From the NCBI GenBank assembly GCA_022432975.1, contig CM039512.1:44976309-45040308 (forward strand): a stretch of 64,000 bases of DNA, given 5' to 3'. The position numbers and the translations under genes are program-made. Positions 46,101-58,093 of this stretch are shown one piece after another (within the stretch, counting starts at the first letter, position 1; every line of letters begins with the position of its first letter). The DNA comes from Begonia masoniana. Lineage: Eukaryota; Streptophyta; Magnoliopsida; Cucurbitales; Begoniaceae. Under the pieces are notes generated by a model. The model made no database searches. It had not been told where the DNA came from and worked only from the letters and a program-made list of their open reading frames with translations.

Positions 46101-46714
46101 AGACCCTATGTCACGTCCGAAAGAGGACCCGAGACAAAACGAGAAATGACCTGACCAGAAAATCAGACCTAGTCGTCTGACCCATAATTTTTCATTTATT
46201 AGAAAAAAAAAGTTTAATTAAATAAAAGTCAAAGCCCAAAACAATGTGCTAATAGGTCTAACAAATGATATCTAGATATAATAATAATATAATCCAAGTA
46301 AAAAGTGCCGACTAAAAATTTAACAATCCAAAGTTTACAATTTCTAAAATTAAAATCTAACCGTTGAAAAATATAAGAGTTTTAGGAAAAAAAACATTAA
46401 ATTTGAGAAATTCGTTCGGCGAGTCTACTCTTGAGTCAGCAGATGAATGTCCTCCTAGTTATATATTGAAATATATGTCGTTGGGGTGAGTCGACTATAC
46501 TTGGTAGAGATATATTTTATTTTCAGTTTTGATGTTCAATTTAACAATTTTATAACAAGTTAAAATTTGAAATAATATGGAGCCACTTACGGTCTCCGTG
46601 CATATCATGCCTTATGCAATGTAATAAAAACAGCGATACCAAGTAATCTCCAACGCCATATAAAACACTCAAATCAGGTTGAAGATTTTACCCCTGAGGA
46701 CACAGTTTTGTATG
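46101..46714. other. Intergenic, with a possible old LTR end
   Basis: About 610 bp. At 46110 the string TGTCACGTCCGAAAGAGGAC resembles a minus-strand gypsy LTR end, but no matching other end or duplication is seen. There are no genes. Confidence 0.5.
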
Positions 46715-46719
46715 TAATG

Positions 46720-49632
46720 TGTGACGACCCAAAACCGAACCCGATCGGGGTCCGGAATCGGAGCCATCACTCCGAGACAGTGGACGGAAAAACGGTGACT
46801 ATTTTTTTTTTAACATAAACAGAACAGACAGCGTTACTGGAACAACTTATGAAAGCCAACTAAACTTTTAAAACTTTAACGGGAAACAGAACCGAATGAC
46901 AGAAAACATGCACTGTCATCGCAAACCCTAAAACGTAACTTTACAGAGAGGGAGAAACTACAGTGAGTAACAGAAAACATTTACAGGGAGAGAGGGAGAG
47001 TTCTCGGGTGACAAGGTGAAACAGGAAGCAGTTGAATCTAAAGGGGCAGAGTAAATGACAAAACCAAAAGGGGTGAAGCAGAAAACAGAAATGAACTTAG
47101 TTTGAAAGAGTTCAGGCTGGCGGAAGACTTAGTATAAAAGAGCTTCGGTGGATTAAATAAAACAACAGTGTACAGTGATAATCGGAAGGAGGAGAGTAAA
47201 ACTGGGCAGAAAGATAAAAGCTATCGGTGGATGTGAACTATAAACAAGAATTGAGTTCACCGGTAGGAACAGACAGTAAACGAAATCGGTAGAAGGAGAT
47301 GACGTCAGCCGGAAGATGGATGACGTCACCGGAAGATGCAGGCAGTGAACGAAATCGGTAGAAGGAGATGACGTTAGCCAGAAGATGGACGACGTCACCG
47401 GAAGATGCAGGCAGTGAACGAAATCGGTAGAAGGAGATGACGTCAGCCGGAAAGTGGATGACGTCACCGGAAGATGCAGGCAGTGAACGAAATCGGTAGA
47501 AGGAGATGACGTCAGCCGGAAGATGGATGACGTCACCGGTAGATGCAGACAACAACGTAACTGGCAGAAGGTGATGACGTCAGCCGGAAGATGGATGACG
47601 TCAGCCGGTAGATGAAACTTTTAAGACAAACAGAAATGCACTTCTCACCGGTGGATGGAATCGGAAGATGCAGTTTTTAAGGCAAGATTCGACAACTTTA
47701 ACAGAAAGACCTACAAACAGAGAGTCTCAAAATAGGAGGCACAAAGGTTCCAAACCTTCAAAACCCGATTTCAAAACAGATTTTTGAGTCATACTCTACA
47801 AGTGACAGGGGTTCAGGAAAATAAACTGCATGGATGGCTCAAAAACTCGAGACCCTCCATGCACAACCCTAAAAGACAGATTTAAAATACACGGTTCCAG
47901 AATATTTCAGAATACTTCAGAACATAATTCAACTGTCAAATACAGTATAAACAGAAGGCATGAAAGTTATAGACCTTCAATACTCAATTCTAAACAAGGT
48001 TATGGAACATACTTTGCAAATGACAGGTTCAAGGAAACAGACTGCATGGATATTTCCCAAAACTAGAAGTTATCCATGCACAAACAAATAAAAGCATCCC
48101 AGCAGTTTCAGAATAATTTCAATACATTTCAAGACATAAATACAACTGTCAAATACAGAGGTTTTAGACATCAAGACATGTTCAATACATTACAGAGTTT
48201 CGACAGAGTTTTTCTAAAACCAAAACATCAGAATCGAATTAAAATTCACAGGCAGTATTTTCTCTTTCAAAAACTTAAACCTCAGAGCAGATATATGTCT
48301 GGCTGCAGCAACCACCCCATGAGCTCGATCCACCCTCTACATTAGATTATCATTTTGAGGAAAAGGATCCTCGGTTTCGGGTTCAGTACCTACATCAGAG
48401 AGTTCACCTATGAGTCTAAAACTCAGTAAGGACATAATCAGAATGCAGTGATGAAAAATGCTATGCATGCAGTGTTTCAGAAATACGGTGACAGTACAGA
48501 GCATTAAGTTACAGTGGCAGTAGAATTAAGTGGAGCTTATAGGGGAACTGGCAAACAGTGGGGGAGGGGGAGGGTGCACTATCAGGCACATTCAGGGATA
48601 CAGTACAGTAAACGGTAAACAGTAAACAGTTCTGGGGCCAGTCCCCGTCCCGCACTTAACCTGGTACAATTCAGTCGGATTTTATCTTATTAGTTTCAAA
48701 CAGTGTACAGAAATCGGTTTTGCATGGATTTTCAGTAAAACGTGTATGCATGACATTCTCAGTGCCTGAACCTATAACAGCAGACATCAGAAATAACAGG
48801 GCGTATTGTGAAGCAGAACACAGACAACTCAGAACATGAACTGAACAGACAACTCAGAACACAAACTGAACAGAAGCTATAACATTTCTACCCAAAACTA
48901 CCCGACAGAACAGAAAACCTAGTACCTCCGTGATGTAGGGCCATAAGGGCCAACCTACGGTTATGAACTTACCTGTTTGCTGCGGTGTCAGATGCTCGAA
49001 TGTCCCTGGAATGCTCGGACCTGTAGTATGCATGAAGAGGTATCAAATAGCTGCAAATGCTAACTAATAAGTGAATAGAATCTGTTCCAAACTCATTCAA
49101 ACCCTTAGAAAACAACCCGGTGTGTTTTCATCCAAAAACAGCGAGTTTTCATCGAATACCATAACCCTAAATCTCGGTAAAAACTCACATTTAACTTGTC
49201 CAAACTTGTTAGCATTAAAAGATGCTTACCCTAGCGAAGAAACAGAAAGGAACTGAGGAGATCGAAGTAGCTTCGATGGTTGTTTTGTCGACTGGAAGGA
49301 AGAATGTAGAGGAATACAGAGAAGGAGAAATGTATATGAATGTTTACGTAGAAGGAAGGAGAATAGGTGGGTTTCTCAGCAAGTTATTGCCACTTGGCAA
49401 TCATCCATTGGTTATCTCCCACCAACCTTAATTTCTTCCCAATTTACCCTTCCATCCATTACCAACTAGCTTGTTTGTTTAGTTACACTTTTGTTTGGTT
49501 TTCATCTCATTATCCAATTCAATATGAACCCATTCGTTTTGGTTTCCAACAAAATATACATTGTATTAATATTGAATTAATCCACTTAATAATTCGGGAA
49601 ATAATTACATGGCAAAAATGTCGGGTGTTACA
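46720..49632 (-). mobile_element. Solo LTR S9, TSD TAATG
   Basis: A 2913-bp minus-strand LTR with plus-strand ends TGTGACGACCCAAAACC and TGTCGGGTGTTACA. It has perfect TAATG duplications at 46715-46719 and 49633-49637. It closely resembles S2 over most of its length. A 69-bp array at 47277-47550 carries two TGACGTCA motifs per unit. Confidence 0.95.
47277..47550. repeat. 69-bp tandem array with paired TGACGTCA
   Basis: Four copies of a 69-bp unit containing GAGATGACGTCAGCCGGAAG and GGATGACGTCACCGGAAGAT, plus GAACGAAATCGGTAGAAG. The period is a multiple of three, so a 23-residue repeat frame is open on the minus strand. This is an artefact of the array. Confidence 0.95.
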
Positions 49633-49637
49633 TAATG

Positions 49638-50188
49638 AGACTTTTGCATATTTGAATTTCATATAATTTATTGTGTCCCATTGTGCATGAATGGTTAACA
49701 ATTGTAATTTTCAATTAATTATACTTATTTATGTTATTCCCCCCTCGGGAGTTGACAAAACTTGTTCAGCTCTACCTCGGTAAGGGTCGACCCTTCAAGG
49801 CATCGGTCGACACTTGTTCGGCTTAGCCAGAACACGTGTCGACCAAGGACACCTTTGAAGTGTCGATCGACCCCCTCAGAGGTCGACCCTTTAGGTATGA
49901 ACCAACCTCCCAAGGGATCAGCACCTTGAAGTGTCGACTGCCCTGTCACAAAGGTCGAGATCTTCACAATTTCCAGCAACAGAAACCTGCGAAACGCACC
50001 CATTTTCACCAATTTTGATCACAGTCGATTTATAACTCAGCATACAATATTTATCTACTAAAATATCTCAGGGACAATCAAAGGATTCGAGTTTCCAACC
50101 TCGAATTCGAAACCAATATTTAACCCTAACCTTAAACGTTAAAATGGAGTTTTGAATAAACTAACCACGAATGTTGTTGCCAAAGAAG
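49638..50188. other. Intergenic stretch rich in GTCGAC motifs
   Basis: About 550 bp between S9 and the next element. From 49788 to 49960 the motif GTCGA(C/T)C recurs seven or more times, for example GGGTCGACCCTT and GTGTCGATCGACC. Two small overlapping frames on opposite strands cover it. I recognise no protein. It may be the remains of an older LTR array. Confidence 0.5.
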
Positions 50189-50193
50189 GATAC

Positions 50194-52832
50194 TGTAACA
50201 CCCGAGATTTTTTGGTGTTACGGTTTTTTATTATTATACCAGAATTTATTAGAATTGTGGGATGTGTAGTGGGGAAAAAACCAAACTGAGTGTAACCAAA
50301 ATAAAACCATTGGTAAGAAACCAATGGAGGGGCAGTTTAGGTAGGAATTAAGGTAGGTGGGAGGAAGCCAATGGTTGGATGCCAAGTGTCCAAACTTATT
50401 GAGGAAGTCATACAACCTCTCTTCCTCTCTTCCCTTCCCTCCTACGGGAAACACTTCTCAGTTTCTCTCCATTCTCTTCTCTGTTTTCTCTCTTCCAGAA
50501 GAAGTGCAACCATTTCCAAAAATCTGTCTTCTCCTGTTTTCTTCCATTTCTCCGTTAAAGGTTTGTGGCTCACCGAGACGAGAAAGCTTACTGTGTTTCG
50601 GACTACAGGTAAGTTCATATCCGTAGGTTGGCCCTTAAGGCCCTACATCACGGAGGTACTAGGTTTTCATTTCTGTCCGGTTGTTTTAGGTAGAAAAGTT
50701 AGAGTTACGTCCTGAGTTATCTACTTTTTCCTTATGTCCTGCTGTTTTATTATTGTTGTCTGCTATTTTAAGTTCAAGCACTGTAAATGCTCATGCATAC
50801 ACGATTTTCCTGAAGGACATGCAAAAATTTTCTGTGCATGGTTTTGAAGTTAAGAAGGATAAAAATCTGACTGTAATGTACTGGTTAAGTGTGGAACGGG
50901 GACTGATGTTCTGCTCCGAATTTCCAGTGCCTTATAGTGCACTTCTGTTATGCTTGTTCCCCTATAAACCCCACTTTCTGACAGATAAAAAGTAATGTTC
51001 TCCACTGTCACTATATTCTGAAAGTTCATGCATGGCATGTGCATCACTGCATTTTTATATGTTCTTACTGAGCTATAGTTCAAGCACTGTAAATGCTCAT
51101 GCATACACAATTTTCCCGAAAGACATGCAAAAGTTTTCTGTGCACGATTTTGAAGTTAAGAAGGATGAAAATCTGACTGTAATGTACCGATTAAGTGTGG
51201 GACGAGGACTGGTGTTCTGCTCCGAATTTCCAGTGCCTTATAGTGCACTTCTGTTACGCCTGTTCCCCTATAAGCCCCACTTTCTGACAGATAAAAAGTA
51301 ATGTTCTGCATTGTCACTGTATTCTGAATTTTCATGCATGACATGTGCATCATTGCATTTTTATATGTTCTTACTGAGCTCTAGGCTCATAGTTGAATTC
51401 TCTGATGTAGGTACGGATTCCGTGGATGAGGGTTTTGTGCCTCAGTCTGACGAATAGGTGGCTAGTGGCTCGAGCTTTCGGGGGTGGTTGTGGCAGCCAG
51501 ACATGTTTCTGACCCGAGGGAGGGAAGTTTTCAAGTAAAGTTAATTGTCTGAAAACTCTGTTGGAGTTTTATGTTTTTGTTTTAAAACGCTGTTGGGAAT
51601 TCTGTTGGGATTTTTATAACTTATAGGTTTTGGTGTTTAAGATTTTGAACCTCTGTAATTAACAGTTGTATATATGTTTTGATATATTATGGAACTGCTT
51701 GAGTTCTTCCTTTTAGGTTGTGCATGGATGGTTTTGAATTTTTGAGCTATCCATGTAGTTTGTTTTCCTGAATCTTTGTCATTTATAAAGCATGCTTTAC
51801 AACTTGTTTTGAATCAGGTTTTGAAGGTCTGAAACTTTTTATGCCTTCTGTTTTATGTTCCCTGTTTATACGTCTTCCTGTCAAAAGTTGTCAAATTCTG
51901 CCTTTAAAACTACATCTTCCGATTACATCTACCGCTGCCTTAAAAATCATTTCTACCGCTGCCCTTTAAAAATTACATCCACCGCTGCTTTAAAAATCAC
52001 ATCTACCGCTGCCTTTAAAATCACTTCCACCGGTGAAAAGTTCATTTATGTCTGTAGTTCACTTCCACCGGTGAACAGTTCATTTCTATCTGTAGTTCAC
52101 TTCCACCGGTGAACAGTTCATTCCTGTCAGTAGTTCACTTCCACCGGTGAACAGTTCATTTCTGTCTGTAGTTCACTTCTACCGGTGAATAGTTCATTCC
52201 CGCCCAATTTATTTACATCTTCCGCCTGACGTAATCCACATCTTTTGCCTGACGTCATTTGTTTTACTTTTACCGTTGTTTCTGTTGCTTCTATTTAATT
52301 CCCATCTGTCGCTGTCACTGTTCACTTTTGTCTTATTCACATCTGTCGCTGTTTACTATTCACTTTTGTTTTATTCACATCTGCCGCTGTTTACTGTTCA
52401 CTTTTGTCTTATTCACATCTACTGCAAGTCTCTATCGTCCACCCAGTTTACTTACATTTTCTGCTTCGTCTACTGCCTACGTCTTCCGCCCAGTTTATTC
52501 ATGTCATCCACTGTAGCCCTTCTACAGTATGTCCTTCTCCAGTTGTTTTCATTTTCTCTGTTATCCATTTTATTATACTTCTTTATTTCAGCCGTCCATT
52601 TCTGTTTACTATTTTTCCTAGTTTCCTTCTATCAATCACCCCTGTAATCCAGTTTTAAATTAGCTCCCAGTTTTCAAATCCAGAGAAAGTTCTCTCTCTC
52701 TGTAATGCTTTTAAGGGTTTGCTTTTAAAAGTTCAGTCTGTTTGAGTTAAAAAATATATATATGTCCCGTTCTCTGTTAAATGTCCCAGAGTGATGGCTC
52801 CTCGGACCCCGATCGGGTCGGGGGTCGTCACA
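50194..52832 (+). mobile_element. 5' LTR of the giant-LTR element
   Basis: It begins TGTAACACCCGAGATTTTTT and ends GGTCGGGGGTCGTCACA. It holds a 306-bp tandem duplication (50771-51076 and 51077-51382), repeats with CCACCGGTGAACAGTTCATT at 52020-52200 and a TGACGTCA near 52249. Confidence 0.95.
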
Positions 52833-52836
52833 TGTA

Positions 52837-52848
52837 TGGTATCAAAAC
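52837..52848 (+). other. Degenerate primer binding site
   Basis: TGGTATCAAAAC differs from the plant site TGGTATCAGAGC by two G-to-A changes. It lies four bases after the LTR end. The changes fit cytosine deamination on the other strand and would weaken tRNA pairing. Confidence 0.88.
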
Positions 52849-53063
52849 AAAACCAGGTTTTAAAAGTGATCCTGTAAACTGTCTGACTGCACAATCCGCC
52901 ATGTGAGATCGCTCCACCAAATGTAAGTGTTTAAGTTTCTGTACCCGTTTTGTTTATTAAGTTGAGTCTGTTATTATGTATAGGATTTTCTAGAAATTGT
53001 GAGAGGGTAAAGAGGGATTGAGAGACCCTTAAGTCTAAGCAAATTTTGGGGACAAAATTTCTG

Positions 53064-53078
53064 TTAAGGAGGGTAGAA
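53064..53078 (+). other. Polypurine tract of the giant-LTR element
   Basis: TTAAGGAGGGTAGAA directly precedes the 3' LTR and follows TTTTGGGGACAAAATTTCTG, the same tail as in E2. Confidence 0.92.
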
Positions 53079-55672
53079 TGTAACACCCGAAATTTTTCGG
53101 TGTTACGGTTTTTGATTATTATACCAGAATTTATTAGAATTGTGGGATGTGTAGTGGGGAAAAACCAAACTGAGTGTAACCAAAATAAAACCATTGGTAA
53201 GAAACCAATGGAGGGGCAGTTTAGGTAAGAATTAAGGTAGGTGGGAGGAAACCAATGGTTGGATGCCAAGTGTCCAAACTTGTTGAGGAAGCCATACACC
53301 TCTCTTCCTCTCTTCCCTTCCCTACTACGAGAAACACTTCTCGGTTTCTCTCCATTCTCTTCTCTGTTTTCTCTCTTCCAGACAAAGTGCAACCATTTCC
53401 AAAAATCTGTCTTCTCCTGTTTTCTTCCATTTCTCTGTTAAAGGTTTGTGGCTCACCGAGACAAGCAAGCTTACTGTGTTTCGGACTACAGATAAGTTCG
53501 TATCCGTAAATTGGCCCTTAAGGCCCTACATCACGGAGGTACTAGGTTTTCATTTCTGTTGGGTTGTTTTTGGTAGAAAAGTTAGAGTTACGTCCTGAGT
53601 TATCTGCTTTTTCCTTATGTCATGCTGTTTTATTCCTGTTGTCAGCTATTTTAAGTTCAAGCCCTGTAAATGCTCATGTATACACAATTTTTCCGAAAGA
53701 CATGCAAAAGTTTTCCGTGCACGGTTTTGAAGTTAAGAAGGATAAAAATCTGACTGTAATGTACCGGTTAAGTGTGGGACGGGGACTGGTGTTCTGCTCC
53801 AAATTTCTAGTGTCTTATAGTGCACTTCTGTTACGCATGTTCCCATATAAGCCCCACTTTCTTACAGATAAAAAGTAATGTTCTGCACTATCACTGTATT
53901 CTAAAAGTTCATGCATGGCATGTGCATCACTGCATTTTTATATGTTCTTACCGAGCTCTAGTTCAAGCACTGTAAATGCTCATGCATACACGATTTTCCC
54001 GAAAGACATGCAAAAGTTTTCTGTGCACGGTTTTGAAGTTAAGAAGGATAAAAATCTGACTGTAATGTACCGGTTAAGTGTGGGACGGGGACTGGTGTTC
54101 TGCTCCAAATTTTTAGTGCCTTATAGTGCACTTATGTTACGCCTGTTCCTCTATAAGCCCCACTTTCTGACAGATAAAAAGTAATGTTCTGTACTGTCAC
54201 TGTATTCTGAATATTCATGCATGGCATGTGCATCACTGCATTTTTATATGTTCTTACTGAGCTCTAGGCTCATAGTTGAACTCTCTGATGTAGGTACGGA
54301 TCCCGTGGATGAGGGCTCTGTGCCTCAGTCTGATGAATAGGTGGCTGGTGGCTCGAGCTTTCGGGGGTGGTTGTGACAGCCAGACATGTTTCTGACCCGA
54401 GGGAGGGAAGTTTTCAAGTAAAGTTAATTGTCTGAAAACTCTGTTGGAGTTCTATGTATTTGTTTTAAAACGCTGTTGGGAATTCTGTTGGGATTTTTAT
54501 AACGTATAGGTTTTGGTGTTTAAGATTTTAAACTTCTGTAATTAACAGTTGTATATATGTTTTGATATATTATGGAACTGCTTGAGTTCTTCCTTTTAGG
54601 TTGTGCATGGATGGTCTCGAATTTTTGAGCTATCCATGCAGTTTGTTTTCTTGAATCTCTGTCATTTGTAAAACATGTTTTACAACTTGTTTTGAATCGG
54701 GTTTTGAAGGTCTGAAACTTTTTATGCCTTCTGTTTTATGTTCCCTGTTTATACGTCTTCCTGTCAAAAGTTGTCAAATTCTGCCTTTAAAACTACATCT
54801 TCTGATTACATCTATCGCTGCTTTAAAAATCATTTCTACCGTTGCCCTTTAAAAATCACATCCACCTCTGCTTTAAAAATCACATCTTCCGCTACCTTTA
54901 AAATCACTTCCACCGGTGAAAAGTTCATTTCTGTCTGTAGTTCACTTCCACCAGTGAACAGTTCATTTCTGTCTCTAGTTCACTTCCACCGGTGAACAGT
55001 TCATTCCTGTCAGTAGTTCACTTCCACCGGTGAACAGTTCATTTCTGTCTATAGTTCACTTCTACCAGTGAATAGTTCATTCCCGCCTAGTTTATTTACA
55101 TCTTCTGCCTAACTCATCCACATCTTCCGTCTGACGTCATCTTCTTTACTTCTACCGCTGTTTCTGTTGCTTCTATTCACATATACTGCTGTCACTGTTC
55201 ACTTTTGTCTTATTCACAGCTGCCGCTGTTTACTGTTAACTTTTGTCTTACTCACATCTACCGCTAGTCTATATCGCCCGCCCAGTTTACTTACATTTTC
55301 TGCTTCGTCTACTGCCTACATCTTCCGCCCAATTTATTCATGTCATCCACTGTAGCCCTTCTACAGTATGCCCTCCTCCAGTTGTTTTCATTCTCTCTGT
55401 TATCCATTTTATTCTGCTTCTTTATTTCAGCCGTCCATTTCTGTTTACTGTTTTTCCTAGTTTCCTTCTGTCAATCACCCCTGTAATCCAATTTTAAATT
55501 AGCTCCCAGTTTTCAAATCCAGAGAAAGTTCTCTCTCTCTGTAATGTTTTTAAGGGTTTGCTTTTAAAAGTTCAGTCTGTTTGAGTTGAAAAAAAAAATA
55601 TATGTTCCGTTCTCTATTAAATGTCCCTGAGTGATGGCTCCTCGAACCCTGATCGGGTCGGGGGTCGTCACA
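53079..55672 (+). mobile_element. 3' LTR of the giant-LTR element
   Basis: It matches the 5' LTR along its whole length, including the 306-bp tandem duplication (53654-53959 and 53960-54265). Scattered substitutions and small deletions separate the two LTRs, so the insertion is not brand-new. Confidence 0.95.
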
Positions 55673-55677
55673 GATAC

Positions 55678-55709
55678 GACACAAAAGACTCCATGAAGAT
55701 GAAAATCTC

Positions 55710-55740
<31 letters not shown>

Positions 55741-57459
55741 CCCTCTGACTCTCCTCTCTAGTGCGGTGTGGCTTACTGTAGTTAATAGGGTTACCAAACC
55801 CTATTAATAAACTTTCTATTTGACTAAAATCGAATGTTGTTCAAACTTTAACTTCATGTAAATTCCAAATTACCCAATAGTAATTTCTCAAAATTTAACC
55901 ACGCGATAACTTTCTAAATTTATTATTTGACCAATTGGCTGAAAAATCTTACCTGGTCTAATGTTAACCAATCACAATAATTTTGGTCAACGTAAATACC
56001 TTGACCACGAATAATGCGAAAAATTTACTCAAAAAATATACAGTGAACTAGTTAGATGACATTTGATTTTCATTTTCAACGAAACTTCATTAGAGTTACT
56101 TGTTTTTCTTTTATGCTTGTTAGATAAATGTCATATAAGATTCAATTAAACATGATTCTAAGTAATCATGTTAATTAAACAAAATGATGTGTAAATACTT
56201 AAAATTAACAACATAATAAATATTAGTTAATAATTCACACAATTCAATATCAATCTTAATTCATATTTAAATTGTCGCGAGCACAACTTGGCACTAATAG
56301 ATATGTTTCTCATTTCTACTCTCTATTTTATGAATTTGATTCTCTGTTGTGATCATTATATTTAAGCATGTTTATTTTTGAGTTTTTTTACAATTAAATT
56401 GCATATTTTTATTTCAGTTATGAACTAATTTTCATGTCTAAGGTTTGATGGAACCAACTATTAGTTTAATTTAAAATTCTCTCCTTTTAGTATAAATGCT
56501 CTAATATTGATTTTTTTTTAATTTTAGTTGCTTTAATTTTGATCGATTGATTACCAATTGAAATATGTTAAAACTCTAACTAATTTGGAAAATAAAGTTA
56601 GGGGTTGGAATTGGATAAACAACAAATGGCATCTATTAATTGGTTAACAATATGATTTACGCCTAAAATACGAATATATCAATTATTTGTGTGCAATCGT
56701 CATAAAGTTGTATTATCAATGAAGTTGATTAATTAATTCTCATAGAATATAAAAAAATTTAAATAACTATTTTCATAAAAAATTGGAAGAGTTTTGTAAA
56801 TAATTTAAAATACTTGGTTGATTTAATTGCAAGGGTAATAAGTTAAAAAAAAGAATTGGTAATTAAATTAGAAGTTGGGGGGAAGTTTTAATCCTAGGTT
56901 TTTATTTGATATATTAAATCTTTAGAAGTTTCTATTTCTATTTTTATTCAGAAGATAAAGATGAGATAACATAATTTGACTTTTGTGGGCAAAGGTATGA
57001 AGAAAAATTAATAAAAAATAAAGAAAATGAAAGTCGGCAACGTGCAAGGGCTGTTCAAAAACATGCATCACCAAGTCTTACATGCATATTTTTCTCCTCT
57101 AATCTTATCACATATGTTGCCAAAAAAAAGGCCAAACTATAAATGTGGGCGGCAAAGAAATCAAAGGACAAAGTGATTAGTCACGAATTCAATATTGATT
57201 AGTTATGAATATCATGCGCAAACATGATACCTTAAAGAGTTATTATATGGGTTTATTATGTATATATTTGAATTTATTTGTTTAATAAATAAAAGTCATG
57301 TTTTTGTTACATAATACTACAACAACAATGGTTTATATACAAAAATCTATTTTTAATGTAATTTTTTAAGTAAAATTTTATGTGAAATTATATTTTATGC
57401 AAATTTATCTTAAAAATAATATTTAAATGCAAGAGAATAAAACTCAGGAGGGTTGATGT
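55678..57459. other. AT-rich intergenic DNA with a (TCTA)n microsatellite
   Basis: About 1.8 kb. A TCTA tetranucleotide repeat of seven to eight units lies at 55712-55741. The remainder is AT-rich with no gene, RNA or element boundary that I can support. Confidence 0.65.
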
Positions 57460-57464
57460 TATTC

Positions 57465-57813
57465 TATTAGATTTAATTTTTATCGATCTAACATGTCTTT
57501 TCTTATGACAGAAGACAAGCATTTAGATCAAATGCGGAAATTCAAAATACCTCTAGTCATTGACGATAAATCAGGGACAACTACTTTTCTTACGTGAAGA
57601 ATCTTTTCTAAATATTTAATTCTCACAAACGGTAGTGTATATCAGAATCAATGAGAAAATATGCTTAGGGGATCTTCAACAAATGACCCCTCAAATATAA
57701 ACTATTTCCATCAAAGAGTTTCCATCAATGGGGTGTAACATGGACGGTTGTATTTGATGGTGTCTTTTGAAAAACTTGACCAAACCAAATAGTAATTAAC
57801 ATAATTACTAACA
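57465..57813 (-). mobile_element. Copia 3' LTR
   Basis: The plus-strand right end is AATTACTAACA. A polypurine tract (AAGTGGAAGAA on the minus strand) lies immediately outside it at 57814-57824. It contains about 70 bp (near 57525-57600) missing from the 5' LTR. Confidence 0.88.
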
Positions 57814-58093
57814 TTCTTCCACTTGGTCTGTGTTTTTCATATTTCTTTAGTAAGTAAACACAATACATGAATCATGACGATATGTCCTCTTAATTAAATC
57901 GAGTATTATCTTCCATGCATCACAATGCATTATGTTACTTCTTTATTGTCCATAAACTTTATGAATAAACACTATATTTATTCTAGGTCTATACTTTATT
58001 GATATTTCTCAAAATTTAATATGTGCATATAATAAAATAAACATGAGAAAATATCACAGAGCGTTATTCAAATATTTGTTCTTACAACGAAAA

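Larger units (their letters stand above)
50194..55672 (+). mobile_element. Complete non-autonomous gypsy element with giant LTRs, TSD GATAC
   Basis: Two LTRs (50194-52832, 2639 bp; 53079-55672, 2594 bp) flank an interior of only 246 bp. Perfect GATAC duplications lie at 50189-50193 and 55673-55677. The interior contains a primer site (52837-52848), a leader like that of E2 up to the position of the gag start, then a direct jump to the E2-type tail and a polypurine tract (53064-53078). No gag or pol remains, so replication would depend entirely on proteins in trans. The structure is LARD/TRIM-like but with unusually large LTRs relative to the interior. Confidence 0.95.

Noticed and set aside
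47153..47555. Repeat protein frame with 23-residue units
   Set aside because: It is created by the 69-bp LTR array. The repeated DNA motif TGACGTCA explains the conservation better than a protein would.
53564..54184. Recurring frames with VNAHAYTIFPKDMQKFSVHGF
   Set aside because: They recur only because the LTR segment is duplicated. Homologous LTRs (15180-15300, 24640-24720) have the frame broken, so there is no coding constraint.
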